Numbered from the stretch's first letter, positions 33,526 through 44,783 are shown. The stretch: DNA of 64,000 nucleotides from Limnohabitans sp. T6-5 (GCF_003063315.1 NZ_NERV01000002.1:682001-746000); one strand, 5' to 3'. Notes: generated from the sequence alone by a model not told the origin. Made by a program: numbers and translations.

Positions 33526-33611
33526 ATGTCGGACTCTTCGAGTGCCGAACTGTAAAAACCCTGCATCCAGGCAGGGGCTTCTGGTAGGTCGGCACTCGAA
33601 GAGTCCGACAT
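33526..33611. repeat. Large palindrome: perfect 23-bp inverted arms
   Basis: Arm 33526-33548 is the perfect reverse complement of 33589-33611; arms start ATGTCGGACT and end GAGTCCGACAT. The 40-base centre holds a second hairpin (CCCTGC/GCAGGG). The right arm is preceded by GTAG (33584-33587), as in REP elements. It lies between the divergent parE and MFS genes and can form a cruciform or a strong RNA hairpin. Confidence 0.9.
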
Positions 33612-33716
33612 CTTTTGCAGCTGGACAGCTGTTTCATAACTTGGGACGCCCAGGTCCTGCGAGCTGTCTTCTTTCAAGTGGTCACGAGCGCGTCTGAGAT
33701 TGGTTAAAGTCCAAGG

Positions 33717-34928
33717 ATGCAACACAAACCCCTTTCCTTATTCCAGGTGCTGGCTTGCGGCGCCGCCATCGTCACGCTTTCCATGGGCATCCGTCACGGC
33801 TTTGGCCTGTGGCTGCAGCCGATCACACAGGCTCAGGGCTGGGGACGGCAGGAATTTGCCATGGCCATGGCCATTCAAAACTTGTCCTGGGGCTTCATGG
33901 GCATTTTTGCGGGCATGCTGGCCGATCGGTTTGGCGCCTTTCGGGTGATCACTGCAGGTGCATTGCTTTATGCCTTGGGTCTGGTGGGCATGGCTTCAGC
34001 CAACACGCCTTGGCTTTTTGCCTTGTTCTCCGGGGTGGTCATTGGAACTGCGCAGGCCGGAACGACTTACGCCGTGATTTATGGGGTGATCGGGCGCAAT
34101 GTGCCTGCCGAGCGCCGCTCTTGGGCCATGGGCATCGCCGCAGCGGCGGGCAGTTTTGGGCAATTTTTGATGGTGCCCGTCGAAGGTCTGTTGATCAGCC
34201 ACGCAGGCTGGCAAAACGCTTTGATGATTTTGGCCGCTGCCACGGCGCTCATCATCCCTCTGGCGTGGGGTCTGCGTGAGCCCGCTTTGCATGCACCCGG
34301 CCAAGCCAAACGTGAACAAACCATTGGCCAAGCACTGAAGGAAGCTTTCAAATACCCCAGTTTTCAGCTGCTGATGGCCGGTTACTTTGTGTGCGGCTTT
34401 CAAGTGGTGTTCATTGGCGTGCACATGCCCAGTTATCTCAAAGACCACGGTCTGCCCCCTCAGGTGGCCAGTTACGCCTTGGCCTTGATCGGCTTGTTCA
34501 ACGTGTTTGGCACTTATGCGGCGGGAACGCTGGGTCAAAAAATGGCCAAAAAGAAGATCCTGGCTGCGATCTATTTCATGCGCTCGGTGGCCATTGTGCT
34601 GTTCTTGCTGGCGCCACTCACACCTGCAAGTGTGTACCTGTTTTCTGCAGTGATGGGCTTGCTGTGGTTGTCCACGGTGCCCCCCACCAATGCCGCTGTG
34701 GCCCAAATTTTTGGCGTCTCTCATTTGTCCATGCTCAGTGGATTCATCTTTTTCAGCCACCAGATCGGCTCATTCATGGGCGTGTGGCTGGGCGGCTATC
34801 TGTACGACAAGACGGGCAGTTACGACATCGTCTGGTATCTGGCCATCGTCTTGGGCGTGTTTGCCGCACTGGTGAATTTGCCCGTGCGCGAAAGCCCCAT
34901 TGCCCGACTGAAACCTCAGGCGACTTGA
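33717..34928 (+). CDS. MFS transporter
   Basis: A 403-residue inner-membrane carrier with twelve hydrophobic segments in two halves. The loop between segments 2 and 3 has GMLADRFGAFRV, the MFS A-motif; the central loop is basic and hydrophilic (AKREQTIGQALKEAFK). Overall shape resembles the OFA/oxalate-formate or CynX-like branches; substrate unknown. The ATG follows a weak site. It is upstream of a 55-residue membrane protein with ATGA overlap and a methyltransferase. Confidence 0.85.
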   Translation: MQHKPLSLFQVLACGAAIVTLSMGIRHGFGLWLQPITQAQGWGRQEFAMAMAIQNLSWGFMGIFAGMLADRFGAFRVITAGALLYALGLVGMASANTPWLFALFSGVVIGTAQAGTTYAVIYGVIGRNVPAERRSWAMGIAAAAGSFGQFLMVPVEGLLISHAGWQNALMILAAATALIIPLAWGLREPALHAPGQAKREQTIGQALKEAFKYPSFQLLMAGYFVCGFQVVFIGVHMPSYLKDHGLPPQVASYALALIGLFNVFGTYAAGTLGQKMAKKKILAAIYFMRSVAIVLFLLAPLTPASVYLFSAVMGLLWLSTVPPTNAAVAQIFGVSHLSMLSGFIFFSHQIGSFMGVWLGGYLYDKTGSYDIVWYLAIVLGVFAALVNLPVRESPIARLKPQAT

Positions 34929-35095
34929 TGAGCGCCATGCCAGGACATTTCACTCGCTTTAATTGGCGCCACAGGCTCTGGCGACATGCCTTGGCCTGGA
35001 GCCTGTTGGCAATGGTGTCAGCGGGCGTGGTGTTTCTTTACCAACGCCCAGAAATGTTGATCCAGTTGTCGGATCAGCTTTGGGCCTGTTTTTGA
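34928..35095 (+). CDS. Small membrane protein, 55 aa
   Basis: A short gene whose ATG overlaps the MFS stop (ATGA). One hydrophobic segment (ALAWSLLAMVSAGVVFLYQR) follows a basic N-terminus, giving an N-in orientation. Ends with a short tail. No family known. It is probably translated by coupling to the transporter. Confidence 0.5.
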   Translation: MSAMPGHFTRFNWRHRLWRHALAWSLLAMVSAGVVFLYQRPEMLIQLSDQLWACF

Positions 35096-35105
35096 GTGGT
35101 TCTCC

Positions 35106-35651
35106 ATGCACGGTACCGAAAATCCTTCTGCCTGGGTCCAGAGGTGGACTCACCTCATCCACCCCGGCAGCCGGGTGCTGGATGTGGCCTGCGGCGCTGG
35201 CCGACACATGCGCTGGCTCGCTGAGCAAGGGCACCACGTCACGGGCGTGGATCGCAACCCGGAAGCCTTGGCGCTGGTTGGTGACTGCGGCGACACTGTT
35301 TTGGCAGACATTGAAAATGGCCCCTGGCCTTTTGCAGGTCAGACTTTTGATGCAGTCATCGTGACCCATTACCTGTGGCGCCCGTTATGGCCTGACATCA
35401 TCCGCAGCGTGGCCGAAGGGGGCGTGCTGATTTACGAAACTTTTGCCGCAGGCAACGAGAGCGTGGGCAAACCCTCCCGGCCCGATTTTTTGCTGCAAAC
35501 GGGCGAGTTGCTGCACGTCACCGCCGGTTTGCGCACCGTGGCTTATGAAGATGGTTTTGAAACACCCCCGGATCGCTTTGTGCAGCGCATCGTGTCTGTT
35601 CGCCAGACCGCTGAAGTCTTGCCCAAGCGCTTTGATTTGCGTCCTGTCTGA
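35106..35651 (+). CDS. SAM-dependent methyltransferase (TehB-like)
   Basis: A 181-residue class I methyltransferase. Motif I is VLDVACGAGRHMRWLAEQG; then VTGVDRNPEAL, TFDAVIVTHYLWRPLWPDI and VLIYETFAAGNE. This layout, with a YLWR-PLWP loop, resembles the TehB-related group. The substrate is unknown. It follows 10 bases after the 55-residue gene. Confidence 0.8.
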   Translation: MHGTENPSAWVQRWTHLIHPGSRVLDVACGAGRHMRWLAEQGHHVTGVDRNPEALALVGDCGDTVLADIENGPWPFAGQTFDAVIVTHYLWRPLWPDIIRSVAEGGVLIYETFAAGNESVGKPSRPDFLLQTGELLHVTAGLRTVAYEDGFETPPDRFVQRIVSVRQTAEVLPKRFDLRPV

Positions 35652-35667
35652 TTTTGGCGCGTGAGAA

Positions 35668-35688
35668 CTTGTCACTTCCGGTGACAAG
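35668..35688. other. Perfect hairpin upstream of dapA
   Basis: CTTGTCAC pairs with GTGACAAG around a TTCCG loop. No T-run follows, so it is either a weak terminator of the preceding gene or a regulator site in the dapA promoter region. Confidence 0.5.
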
Positions 35689-35759
35689 CTCGTGTGTTGC
35701 CCTCAAAAAAATCAGGCTGCAATCGTTAGAATGTCTTTTTTCGTTCAGAAAACCCTGAC

Positions 35760-36656
35760 ATGACCTCCGAATTTCGCCCCATCAAAGGCAGTATTCCTGC
35801 CCTGATCACTCCCATGCTGGAAGACGGCAAAGTGGATTACCCCACCTTGCGAAAACTCATCGACTGGCATGTTGCCGAAGGCACCGACTGCATTGGTGTG
35901 GTCGGCACCACGGGCGAGTCGCCCACCGTCACCGTGGATGAGCATTGCGAAATCATTCGCGTCTCGGTCGAACAAGCTGCAGGCCGCGTGCCGATCATGG
36001 CCGGCTGCGGTGCCAACTCCACGGCAGAAGCCATCGAATTGGCCAAGTTCGCCAAAAAGGTCGGCGCCGACTGCCAGTTGCAGGTGGTGCCCTACTACAA
36101 CAAACCCACACAAGAAGGCCAGTACCAGCACTTTCGCGCCATTGCCGAAGCCACTCCGGATCTGCCCGTGATTTTGTACAACGTCCCCGGTCGCTCCGTG
36201 GCCGATTTGCAGCACGACACCGTGTTGCGTCTGGCCCAGGTGCCTGGAATTGTCGGCATCAAGGAAGCCACAGGCAACATCGAACGCGCCCAGTGGCTGA
36301 TCCGCGATCTGCCCAAAGAATTTGCGGTGTATTCGGGAGATGACCCGACAGCCGTGGCCTTGATGCTGTGCGGCGGCGCGGGCAACGTGAGCGTGACCGC
36401 CAACGTGGCCCCACGCCTGATGCACGAGTTGTGCATGGCCGCCATCCGTGGCGACATCCAAGAAGCCATGCGCATTCAGTTCCAGTTGATGCCGATGCAC
36501 AAAAACCTGTTCGTCGAGGCCAACCCTATCCCCGTGAAATGGGCCATGAACCGCATGGGGCTGTGCGGCCCTACTTTGCGTTTGCCCATGACCGAATTGT
36601 CTGAATCTCAACACCCCGTGGTCGAAGCCGCGCTCAAGGCCAGCGGCCTGATTTGA
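35760..36656 (+). CDS. dapA: 4-hydroxy-tetrahydrodipicolinate synthase
   Basis: A 298-residue enzyme condensing pyruvate with aspartate semialdehyde, the first committed step of lysine and diaminopimelate synthesis. A (beta/alpha)8 barrel with GTTGESPT (Thr pair), [11 protein letters not shown], the YYNKP loop with catalytic Tyr, VLYNVPGRS and VGIKEATGN, whose Lys forms the Schiff base. Length and spacing are standard. bamC follows by 13 bases, an old pairing (bamC was once dapX). Confidence 0.97.
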   Translation: MTSEFRPIKGSIPALITPMLEDGKVDYPTLRKLIDWHVAEGTDCIGVVGTTGESPTVTVDEHCEIIRVSVEQAAGRVPIMAGCGANSTAEAIELAKFAKKVGADCQLQVVPYYNKPTQEGQYQHFRAIAEATPDLPVILYNVPGRSVADLQHDTVLRLAQVPGIVGIKEATGNIERAQWLIRDLPKEFAVYSGDDPTAVALMLCGGAGNVSVTANVAPRLMHELCMAAIRGDIQEAMRIQFQLMPMHKNLFVEANPIPVKWAMNRMGLCGPTLRLPMTELSESQHPVVEAALKASGLI

Positions 36657-36669
36657 TTTCCACCCAAGG

Positions 36670-37794
36670 ATGCCTGTGAAATTTTCAACCCATCGCACTG
36701 CCTCGCAATTGCCTACGCCACGCACTTTGACGGTGTTGGGCCTGGCGATTTTGCTCAGTGCCTGCTCTGTTCTCGAAGAAGACAAGATCAATTACAAAAG
36801 CGCTGCCAAAGCCCCGACCCTGGAGATTCCGCCCGACCTGACACAACTGCGCAAGGAATCACGCTATGCGCTGGAAAGCACATCGGCCACAGCGTCGGGC
36901 TTCCAAAGTGCTGCAGGCAAAGTGACCGATTCAGGCACAGCAGCGAATACCCTGGGCGATGTGCGCATGGAACGCCAGGGCAACCAGCGTTGGCTGGTGG
37001 TTTCACGCTCTGCTGACAAACTCTGGGAGCCTTTGCGCGAATTCTGGACCAGCAATGGTTTCAGCTTGGTGACCGATTCCCCCGATGTGGGCATCATGGA
37101 AACCGAATGGGCTGAAAACCGCGCCAAACTGCCGCAGGACTTCATTCGCAAAACACTGGGCAAAGTGCTGGACTCCTTGTATTCAACCGGTGAGCGCGAT
37201 AAATTCCGAACCCGCATTGAACGCAATTCGAAAGGTGAGGTCGAGATTTACATCACGCACCGCGGCATGATCGAAAACTATGCGGACGGCCAAAAAACCC
37301 AGACCGTCTGGATGCCACGCGCCACAGATCCAGAGCTGGAAATTGAATTTCTGCGGCGTTTGATGGTCAAGTTGGGGGCTTCCCCTGAAAAGGCCAAAGC
37401 CGAAACGCTGACCGTTACGACAGTCAAAGGCACCGAAGTCACCAACGTCAATGGTCAACCCGCCATTTCACTGAACGACACCCTGGACCGTGCATGGCGC
37501 CGCACGGGCGTGGCTTTGGATCGCAGCGGTTTCACCGTTGAAGACCGCGATCGCAGCAAAGGCATTTATTTTGTTCGCTACGTGGCCCCAGGCTCGGCTG
37601 ACAAGGAGCCCGGCTTCTTTGCCCGTCTGTTCAGCAGTACCAAGGAAGTATCAGCCCTGTCGCGCTATCGCATTGCCCTGACTGATCAGGGCAACGGCAA
37701 TTGCCAAATCCGGGTTCTGAACGCCGATGGACAAGCAGAAAGCACCGCCAATGCGACAACAATTCTGAAGCTCATCGCCAATGAATTGCGTTAA
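36670..37794 (+). CDS. bamC: Outer-membrane assembly lipoprotein BamC
   Basis: A 374-residue lipoprotein of the Bam complex. A signal peptide with lipobox LLSAC places the lipidated Cys at about residue 32; IPPDLTQ follows, the short segment that binds BamD in family members. Two BamC helix-grip domains follow (WEPLREFWTSNGFSLVTDSP; ALDRSGFTVEDRDRSKGIYF). The ATG at 36670 is in frame, with AAGGA 6 bases upstream. Translation ends just before a clear terminator. Confidence 0.93.
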   Translation: MPVKFSTHRTASQLPTPRTLTVLGLAILLSACSVLEEDKINYKSAAKAPTLEIPPDLTQLRKESRYALESTSATASGFQSAAGKVTDSGTAANTLGDVRMERQGNQRWLVVSRSADKLWEPLREFWTSNGFSLVTDSPDVGIMETEWAENRAKLPQDFIRKTLGKVLDSLYSTGERDKFRTRIERNSKGEVEIYITHRGMIENYADGQKTQTVWMPRATDPELEIEFLRRLMVKLGASPEKAKAETLTVTTVKGTEVTNVNGQPAISLNDTLDRAWRRTGVALDRSGFTVEDRDRSKGIYFVRYVAPGSADKEPGFFARLFSSTKEVSALSRYRIALTDQGNGNCQIRVLNADGQAESTANATTILKLIANELR

Positions 37795-37826
37795 TGCGGT
37801 CAGGCCCTTGAGGCCTGACGTCCCAT

Positions 37827-37854
37827 AAAAAAACCCCGCAATGCGGGGTTTTTT
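37827..37854. terminator. Rho-independent terminator after bamC
   Basis: AAAACCCCGC pairs with GCGGGGTTTT across a tiny loop, followed by TTTT. Symmetric A and T runs suggest it ends both bamC and the opposing 59-residue lipoprotein gene. Confidence 0.9.
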
Positions 37855-37892
37855 CATGCGTGCCCGACTCGCGCCGGGACAGCTCTGGCCAA

Positions 37893-38072
37893 TTACTTAG
37901 CAGCAGAAGCGTCAGCAGCGGGAGCGGCTGCAGAAGCGTCAGCAGCAGGAGCCGAAGCTTCAGCAGCAGGAGCAGCCACGGGTGCAGCAGGAGCAGCGGC
38001 TTCTTCTTTTTTACCACAAGCGGCCAAAGCAGCAGCAGCGATCACGACGGCCAGAACGAGGGATTTGTTCAT
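37893..38072 (-). CDS. Small Ala-rich lipoprotein
   Basis: A 59-residue protein from the ATG at 38072 (AAGGAAAA upstream). A signal peptide ends in the lipobox ALAAC; the mature part starts with CGKKEEAAAPAAP followed by an Ala/Pro/Ser-rich tail with repeated APAADASA. It looks like a short structural lipoprotein of unknown role. An extended upstream region with three hairpins precedes it. Conserved in kind, not in sequence, in this family. Confidence 0.75.
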   Translation of the reverse strand: MNKSLVLAVVIAAAALAACGKKEEAAAPAAPVAAPAAEASAPAADASAAAPAADASAAK

Positions 38073-38101
38073 GATAATTTTCCTTAATGGGGGGGTTAAA
38101 A

Positions 38102-38180
38102 ACAATTTCCGGAAATTGTCAGACAATCTTCACAGATTGTCTGGACTGAGGCAAAAGCACTCGAGCTCTTTTGTACTCAG
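38102..38180 (-). promoter_or_regulatory. Three consecutive inverted repeats upstream of the small lipoprotein
   Basis: An 18-base perfect palindrome (ACAATTTCCGGAAATTGT, 38102-38119), a hairpin CAGACAATCT/AGATTGTCTG (38120-38143) and a hairpin CTGAG-CAAAAG/CTTTTG-CTCAG (38146-38180) lie back to back 30-108 bases before the start. They would fold the 5' UTR. Confidence 0.7.
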
Positions 38181-38262
38181 CCTCAAATTATAGCGTTTTC
38201 CCTAAACAAAAATAGAAAACTGACTCCAAGCCTTCAGTCAGCGGTATTCATAGGGTCATTAC

Positions 38263-39384
38263 TCAAAGGGTTTTCATCCAGGCCGCACACATCCAATCAC
38301 GCAAAGCTTCTTGTGCAGCCTCGCTCAATGCAGCCACCGCCTTGCCTGAAAGCGTGCGATCGTTGGCCAATTGACGCAAATATCGGGCGTCCCGCCCCCC
38401 CACCCTGAAGCTCTCACCATTGATGAACAGATGCCGATCGTCATACATCATCTTGGTACGCCGATCGAGTTGAACGCCTGTCGACAAGTCTGGCTCATCG
38501 TCCACAGGGTCAAACCAGACGTTCGACTTCGGCTCAGTCAAATACTCACCCAGCAAGCTGTCCATCAAATGCGCATCCTGCAGGGCCTTGGCAATGGCGT
38601 TTCTGGCGAAATCACCCAACTCGGCTGGCACGGCGGCAGGCTCGCTCACAGCAGGCTGCTTTGGGTCACGGTACAGGGCATCGCCAAGCCCTTCAAACGC
38701 TTCATCGGCCAAGCCCAGCAACAACTCACGGGCCAACTCCCCTTCTTGTGGAGCGCGAAAGCCAATCGACCAGGTCATGCATTCGCCTTCGGCAATGCCA
38801 TCGTGCGCATACTTGGGCGGCAGGTACAGCATGTCACCCGGGTTGAGCACAAACTCTTCCTCAGCCTCGAAATTTTGCAAAATTTTCAGCGGCACACCCG
38901 GTTGCAGACTCAAGTCTTTTTGGCGTCCAATGCGCCAGCGGCGCTGACCATGGGCCTGAAGCAGGAACACGTCATAACTGTCAAAGTGCGGACCCACCCC
39001 ACCGCCATCGGTGGCGTAGCTGATCATCAGATCATCCAGCCGAGCATCGGGCACAAAACGAAACTGCTGCATCAGTGCGTGCACGCCGTCGTGGTGCAAG
39101 TCCACGCCCTGCACCAAAAATGTCCATTTTTTTTGACTGAAAGGCGGCAAGCTGCGCTTGGTCAATGGGCCGTGCTTCATCTTCCAGCCTTTGTCCGAGT
39201 CGATGATCAGGCGGGATTCAACGCCTTCTTCAGCCGCCAAGGCCACCAAGTCGGATCGCCCTACACAGGGCACAAAACCGGGAATGGCGTTGCGCACCAG
39301 CAAAGGCTTTTTCTGCCAATGGCGTTTCATGAATTGGCTGGGTGTCAGGCCGCCCAACAGGGCCAAGGGTTGTTCTGTGTTCAT
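38263..39384 (-). CDS. roxA: Ribosomal protein 2-oxoglutarate/Fe(II) oxygenase (RoxA-like)
   Basis: A 373-residue cupin/JmjC enzyme similar to YcfD/RoxA, which hydroxylates an Arg of ribosomal protein uL16. The iron-binding HxD motif is HFD in GGGVGPHFDSYDVFLLQ; the distal His lies in YAHDGIAE. LFRF-like segments and GDMLYLPPKY surround them. The N-terminus reads MKRHWQKKPLLVRNAIPGF. The ATG at 39384 has no strong alternative; the frame runs further without homology. Divergent to the FKBP gene. Confidence 0.82.
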   Translation of the reverse strand: MNTEQPLALLGGLTPSQFMKRHWQKKPLLVRNAIPGFVPCVGRSDLVALAAEEGVESRLIIDSDKGWKMKHGPLTKRSLPPFSQKKWTFLVQGVDLHHDGVHALMQQFRFVPDARLDDLMISYATDGGGVGPHFDSYDVFLLQAHGQRRWRIGRQKDLSLQPGVPLKILQNFEAEEEFVLNPGDMLYLPPKYAHDGIAEGECMTWSIGFRAPQEGELARELLLGLADEAFEGLGDALYRDPKQPAVSEPAAVPAELGDFARNAIAKALQDAHLMDSLLGEYLTEPKSNVWFDPVDDEPDLSTGVQLDRRTKMMYDDRHLFINGESFRVGGRDARYLRQLANDRTLSGKAVAALSEAAQEALRDWMCAAWMKTL

Positions 39385-39470
39385 GTGTGTATTCCTTTGA
39401 GACCACAAGGAAGCAGCCTCTTCAAAGCGCAAGCGGCCAAAACCGGCCGCCAAACTGCGACAATTGTCCT

Positions 39471-40004
39471 ATGGAAATCAAGACACCTTCCGTGGTCGCA
39501 CTGACCTGGACACTCAAAGACACGCTGGGCGAAATTCTGGACACACTGGAAGAGCCCGTTGAATTTTTCATTGGCGGCAAGGATTTGCTGCCCAAAATCG
39601 AAGAAGCCCTGCATGGCCATGAAAAAGGCGCCAAAGTGGAGCTGCACCTGGAGCCTGAAGACGCCTTTGGCGACTTCGATGACCAGCTGCTGTTTCTCGA
39701 ACCACTCGCCCTGTTCCCGGCCGGCCTGGAAGAAGGCCTGACCATCGAAGGCACCGCCTTGCCCGAAGGCTGTCACCCCGATGCGCCGCGCAACGTGCTC
39801 TACACCGTGACCGAAATCTATCCTGAGCATGTGGTGCTGGATGGCAATCACCCGCTGTCGGGCATTGCGCTGCGCTTGAGCTTGAAGGTGGAATCCGTGC
39901 GCGTGCCTACAGAGGCCGAAGTCGGCAGCGGCAGCTGCGGCACGGGCTTTTTCAAGATTGAAGTGGGCGATGAAGGCATGCCCGTCGGGCCAAGCTTGCA
40001 TTGA
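39471..40004 (+). CDS. FKBP-type peptidyl-prolyl isomerase, SlyD-like
   Basis: A 177-residue cytoplasmic protein resembling SlyD: an FKBP domain interrupted by the IF chaperone insert. Landmarks are LTWTLKDTLGEILD, FFIGGKDLLPKIEEALHGHE, KVELHLEPEDAFGDFDDQLL and later VLDGNHPLSGIALRL. The His-rich metal tail of SlyD is missing; the C-terminus has SGSCGTGFF. Divergent start with roxA, 87 bases apart. Confidence 0.8.
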   Translation: MEIKTPSVVALTWTLKDTLGEILDTLEEPVEFFIGGKDLLPKIEEALHGHEKGAKVELHLEPEDAFGDFDDQLLFLEPLALFPAGLEEGLTIEGTALPEGCHPDAPRNVLYTVTEIYPEHVVLDGNHPLSGIALRLSLKVESVRVPTEAEVGSGSCGTGFFKIEVGDEGMPVGPSLH

Positions 40005-40078
40005 GATTCTCGCAAGTTACCCTGCCTGCGGTCAGTTGTCGACTTCAGCCTCGAGATAGGCACGACCCTGAACCCACA

Positions 40079-40146
40079 GCGTCGGAGCTGAAGCTAGTGA
40101 CCTGCGGGAGAGGTATTTGTAGGTCGGTGGCTTCAGCCCCGACATG
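40079..40146. repeat. REP-like element pair (GTAG type)
   Basis: GTAGGTCGGTGGCTTCAGCC and CCGACATG at 40119-40146 follows the GTAG-plus-hairpin pattern of REP elements. An inverted, degenerate partner lies at 40079-40105 (CGTCGGAGCTGAAGC). Similar units are at 47478, 50001 and 53162. Confidence 0.75.
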
Positions 40147-40195
40147 GGCCTGCGCCAAAGCCACCAACGCCTGTATTCGGAAAAACACTGTCGGC

Positions 40196-40645
40196 TTATT
40201 TTTTGCCGGTTGAGCCGTAACCGCCCTCGCCCCGTTCGCTGGGCGCATCAAACTCATTCACCACATTGAAAGTGGCTTGCACCACGGGCACGATCACCAT
40301 CTGCGCGATGCGCTCCATCGGCTCGATGGTGAAAGCCACATCGCTGCGGTTCCAGGCGCTGACCATGAGCTGGCCTTGATAATCGCTGTCAATCAAGCCC
40401 ACCAAATTGCCCAGCACAATGCCGTGCTTGTGCCCCAGACCCGAGCGCGGCAGCAGCATGGCGGCGTAACCGGGGTCTTTCAGATGCACCGCAATGCCCG
40501 TGGGCACCAATTGCCAGGCATTGGGCTGCAAGGTCAGGGGGGCATCCAAACAGGCGCGCAAATCCAGTCCAGCGCTGCCCGTCGTGGCATAGGCGGGCAG
40601 TTGCTCGGCCATGCGGGGGTCGATGATTTTGAGGTCGATGTTCAT
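40196..40645 (-). CDS. dut: dUTP diphosphatase
   Basis: A 149-residue trimeric dUTPase that hydrolyses dUTP to dUMP and keeps uracil out of DNA. All five motifs are visible: [54 protein letters not shown] and the C-terminal GYGSTGKK. Length is normal. The 5' side of the gene is a tandem heptamer array that also touches the coaBC end. Confidence 0.96.
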   Translation of the reverse strand: MNIDLKIIDPRMAEQLPAYATTGSAGLDLRACLDAPLTLQPNAWQLVPTGIAVHLKDPGYAAMLLPRSGLGHKHGIVLGNLVGLIDSDYQGQLMVSAWNRSDVAFTIEPMERIAQMVIVPVVQATFNVVNEFDAPSERGEGGYGSTGKK

Positions 40646-40650
40646 GTGAG

Positions 40651-40782
40651 GTTGGGCGTTGAGCGTTGGGCGTTGGGCGTTGGGCGTTGGGCGTTGGGCG
40701 TTGGGCGTTGGGCGTTGGGCGTTGGGCGTTGAGCGTCAGCAATGGGGTTTCTCGCTCAACACTCAACGCTGAACGCCCAACG
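40651..40782. repeat. GTTGGGC heptanucleotide array with inverted arm
   Basis: About twelve tandem GTTGGGC (some GTTGAGC) heptamers run from 40651 to about 40736, followed by CAGCAATGGGGTTTCT-type spacer and an inverted, degenerate heptamer run at 40752-40782 (CTCAACA, CTCAACG, CCCAACG). The pair could fold into a long hairpin. It fills the gap between dut and coaBC and supplies the last coaBC codons. Confidence 0.85.
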
Positions 40783-42004
40783 AACCCGCATGCTTGGTTA
40801 AACGGCTGGCGACGTCGGCAATCAGTTGCACCGCCAGCTCTTGCTTGGGGCCATGCGGCAATTCGCGCGCACCGGCCTCGTCTACCAACAGCAAGGCATT
40901 GTCGTCCTGACCAAAGGTGGCGGGGCCGATGTTGCCCACCAAAAGCGGCACACCCTTGCGGATGCGTTTGGCCGTGGCATGCGCCAGCAAATCATGGCTT
41001 TCGGCGGCAAAACCCACGCAAAACAATTCACCCGATTGGGCACGAGGCGATTGCGCCACCGTGGCCAGGATGTCCGGGTTTTCAACAAAACTCAGCTGAG
41101 GCGTTTGCCCCGAGCCGTCTTTCTTGATTTTTTGATCGGCTGAATTCGCAGGGCGCCAATCGGCCACGGCAGCGGTTGAAATGAACACATCCGCCCCCCC
41201 CACCTGCTGCTGCACAGCATCGAGCATCTGAAGCGCAGAACGCACATCGACACGCTGAACACCTCGGGGCGTGGACAAATGCACCGGTCCGGCAATCAAT
41301 TGCACCTTGGCACCGGCCATGCGGGCAGCGCGGGCAATGGCAAAGCCCATCTTGCCGCTCGACAAATTGGTGATGCCTCGCACCGGGTCAATGGCTTCAT
41401 AAGTTGGCCCCGCAGTGACCAGCACATGCTGCCCGGCCAAGGTTTTGGGCGCAAAAAACGCCTCCAGGTCTTCCAGAATTTCTTCGGCCTCGAGCATGCG
41501 ACCATCACCGGTTTCGCCACAGGCCTGATAGCCCTGCCCCACATCGAGCACATGAATGCCATCGGCCTTGAGCTGTGCGACGTTACGCTGGGTGGCGGGA
41601 TTGGCCCACATTTCGCGGTTCATGGCCGGGGCCACGATCAGCGGCACTTTGTCCAGCGGCCGGGCCAAGCACATCAGACTGAGCAATTCATCGGCACCGC
41701 CATGCAACAACTTGGACATGAAGTCGGCACTGGCAGGCGCCACCACGATGGCATCGGCGTCACGACTCAAATTGATGTGGGCCATGTTGTTCGCCTCACG
41801 CGGGTCCCACTGCGAGGTGTAAACGGGCCTGCCCGACAGTGCTTGCATGGTCACGGCCGTCATGAATTGCTCGGCCGCCTCGGTCATCACGACCTGCACG
41901 GTGACGCCCGCCTTGACCAAGGCGCGGCAGAGTTCAGCCGACTTGAAGGCCGCAATGCCGCCCGACAAGCCCAGAACGATGTGTTTTCCAGCCAATGTGC
42001 TCAT
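40763..42004 (-). CDS. coaBC: Bifunctional phosphopantothenoylcysteine decarboxylase/synthetase
   Basis: A 413-residue two-step enzyme of coenzyme A synthesis. The N-terminal FMN-binding decarboxylase has LGLSGGIAAFKSAEL, NMAHINLSR, APAMNREMWANPATQRN and ACGETGDGRM with the catalytic Cys. The C-terminal CoaB synthetase starts at LVTAGPTYEAIDPVRGITN and includes FVENPDIL and LFCVGFAAESHD. The final residues fall in the inverted heptamer array (SLGVQR), so the C-terminus is repeat-derived. The ATG at 42004 is used; the frame runs 57 bases further without support. Confidence 0.95.
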   Translation of the reverse strand: MSTLAGKHIVLGLSGGIAAFKSAELCRALVKAGVTVQVVMTEAAEQFMTAVTMQALSGRPVYTSQWDPREANNMAHINLSRDADAIVVAPASADFMSKLLHGGADELLSLMCLARPLDKVPLIVAPAMNREMWANPATQRNVAQLKADGIHVLDVGQGYQACGETGDGRMLEAEEILEDLEAFFAPKTLAGQHVLVTAGPTYEAIDPVRGITNLSSGKMGFAIARAARMAGAKVQLIAGPVHLSTPRGVQRVDVRSALQMLDAVQQQVGGADVFISTAAVADWRPANSADQKIKKDGSGQTPQLSFVENPDILATVAQSPRAQSGELFCVGFAAESHDLLAHATAKRIRKGVPLLVGNIGPATFGQDDNALLLVDEAGARELPHGPKQELAVQLIADVASRLTKHAGSLGVQR

Positions 42005-42153
42005 GGCGGGGAATGTAGCAGAGAGCATGCAACAAACCCGAAGATGGGCGCCGAAGCACACAAGTTCAGAGCTGACGCGGACGACCTACGAGGAGCCACT
42101 CAGCACGAAGAAGCTCACTTGGCCCCTCAGGCGCTTGGGCGAGCGCGCAATGA

Positions 42154-43908
<1,755 letters not shown>

Positions 43909-43928
43909 TTTCCCCTACAGGAGCCTCC

Positions 43929-44783
43929 ATGAAACTTTGCGGATTTGACGTTGGCCTGCACCAGCCCTTCTTTTTGATCGCGGGCACCTGCTCCATCGAA
44001 GGCCTGGAGATGTCCATCGAGGTGGCCGGTCGCCTCAAAGAGGCCTGCTCCGCGCTGGGCATTCCGCTCATCTACAAAGGCTCGTTCGACAAGGCCAACC
44101 GCTCGTCTGGCAGCACCCAACGCGGCGTGGGCATCGATGCTGGTCTGAAGATCCTCGACGAAGTGCGCCGCCAGATCGGCGTGCCCATCCTCACCGATGT
44201 GCACGACGAGTCTCAGGTCAAAACCGTGGCCAGCGTGGTCGACGTGCTGCAGACCCCCGCCTTTTTGTGCCGCCAGACCGATTTCATCCGCGCCGTGGCC
44301 CAGTCGGGCAAGCCGGTCAACATCAAGAAGGGCCAATTTTTGGCGCCTTGGGACATGAAAAACGTCATCGACAAGGCCCGCAGCGCTGCACGCGAAGTCG
44401 GCTTGCCCGAAGACAACTTCTTGGCCTGCGAGCGCGGTGTGAGCTTTGGCTACAACAACCTCGTGGCCGACATGACGAGCCTGGCCGAAATGCGCAAGAC
44501 CGGCGCACCCGTGGTGTTTGACGTGACCCACTCGGTGCAAAAGCCGGGCGGCCAAGGCACCAGCAGTGGCGGCGCACGCGAGATGGTGCCCGTGCTGGCC
44601 CGCGCAGGCGTGGCCGTGGGCGTGGCGGGCCTCTTCATGGAAACCCACCCCAAGCCCGCTGAGGCCTGGTCCGACGGCCCCAACGCCGTGCCGCTGGGCC
44701 AGATGAAGGCCCTGCTCGAGACGCTGGTGCAGCTCGATTCCGTCACCAAAAAGAACCCCTTCCTCGAGGACAACTTCGCATGA
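43929..44783 (+). CDS. kdsA: 3-deoxy-8-phosphooctulonate synthase
   Basis: A 284-residue aldolase joining phosphoenolpyruvate and arabinose 5-phosphate to make KDO 8-phosphate for lipopolysaccharide. Family landmarks: [52 protein letters not shown] and [11 protein letters not shown]. Good RBS (AGGAG). The stop overlaps the DUF1330 start (ATGA). Second in the pyrG-kdsA-eno order typical of betaproteobacteria. Confidence 0.97.
   Translation: MKLCGFDVGLHQPFFLIAGTCSIEGLEMSIEVAGRLKEACSALGIPLIYKGSFDKANRSSGSTQRGVGIDAGLKILDEVRRQIGVPILTDVHDESQVKTVASVVDVLQTPAFLCRQTDFIRAVAQSGKPVNIKKGQFLAPWDMKNVIDKARSAAREVGLPEDNFLACERGVSFGYNNLVADMTSLAEMRKTGAPVVFDVTHSVQKPGGQGTSSGGAREMVPVLARAGVAVGVAGLFMETHPKPAEAWSDGPNAVPLGQMKALLETLVQLDSVTKKNPFLEDNFA

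Noticed and set aside
40651..40782. CRISPR or telomere-like array
   Set aside because: Unit is seven bases with no spacers; a simple tandem repeat.
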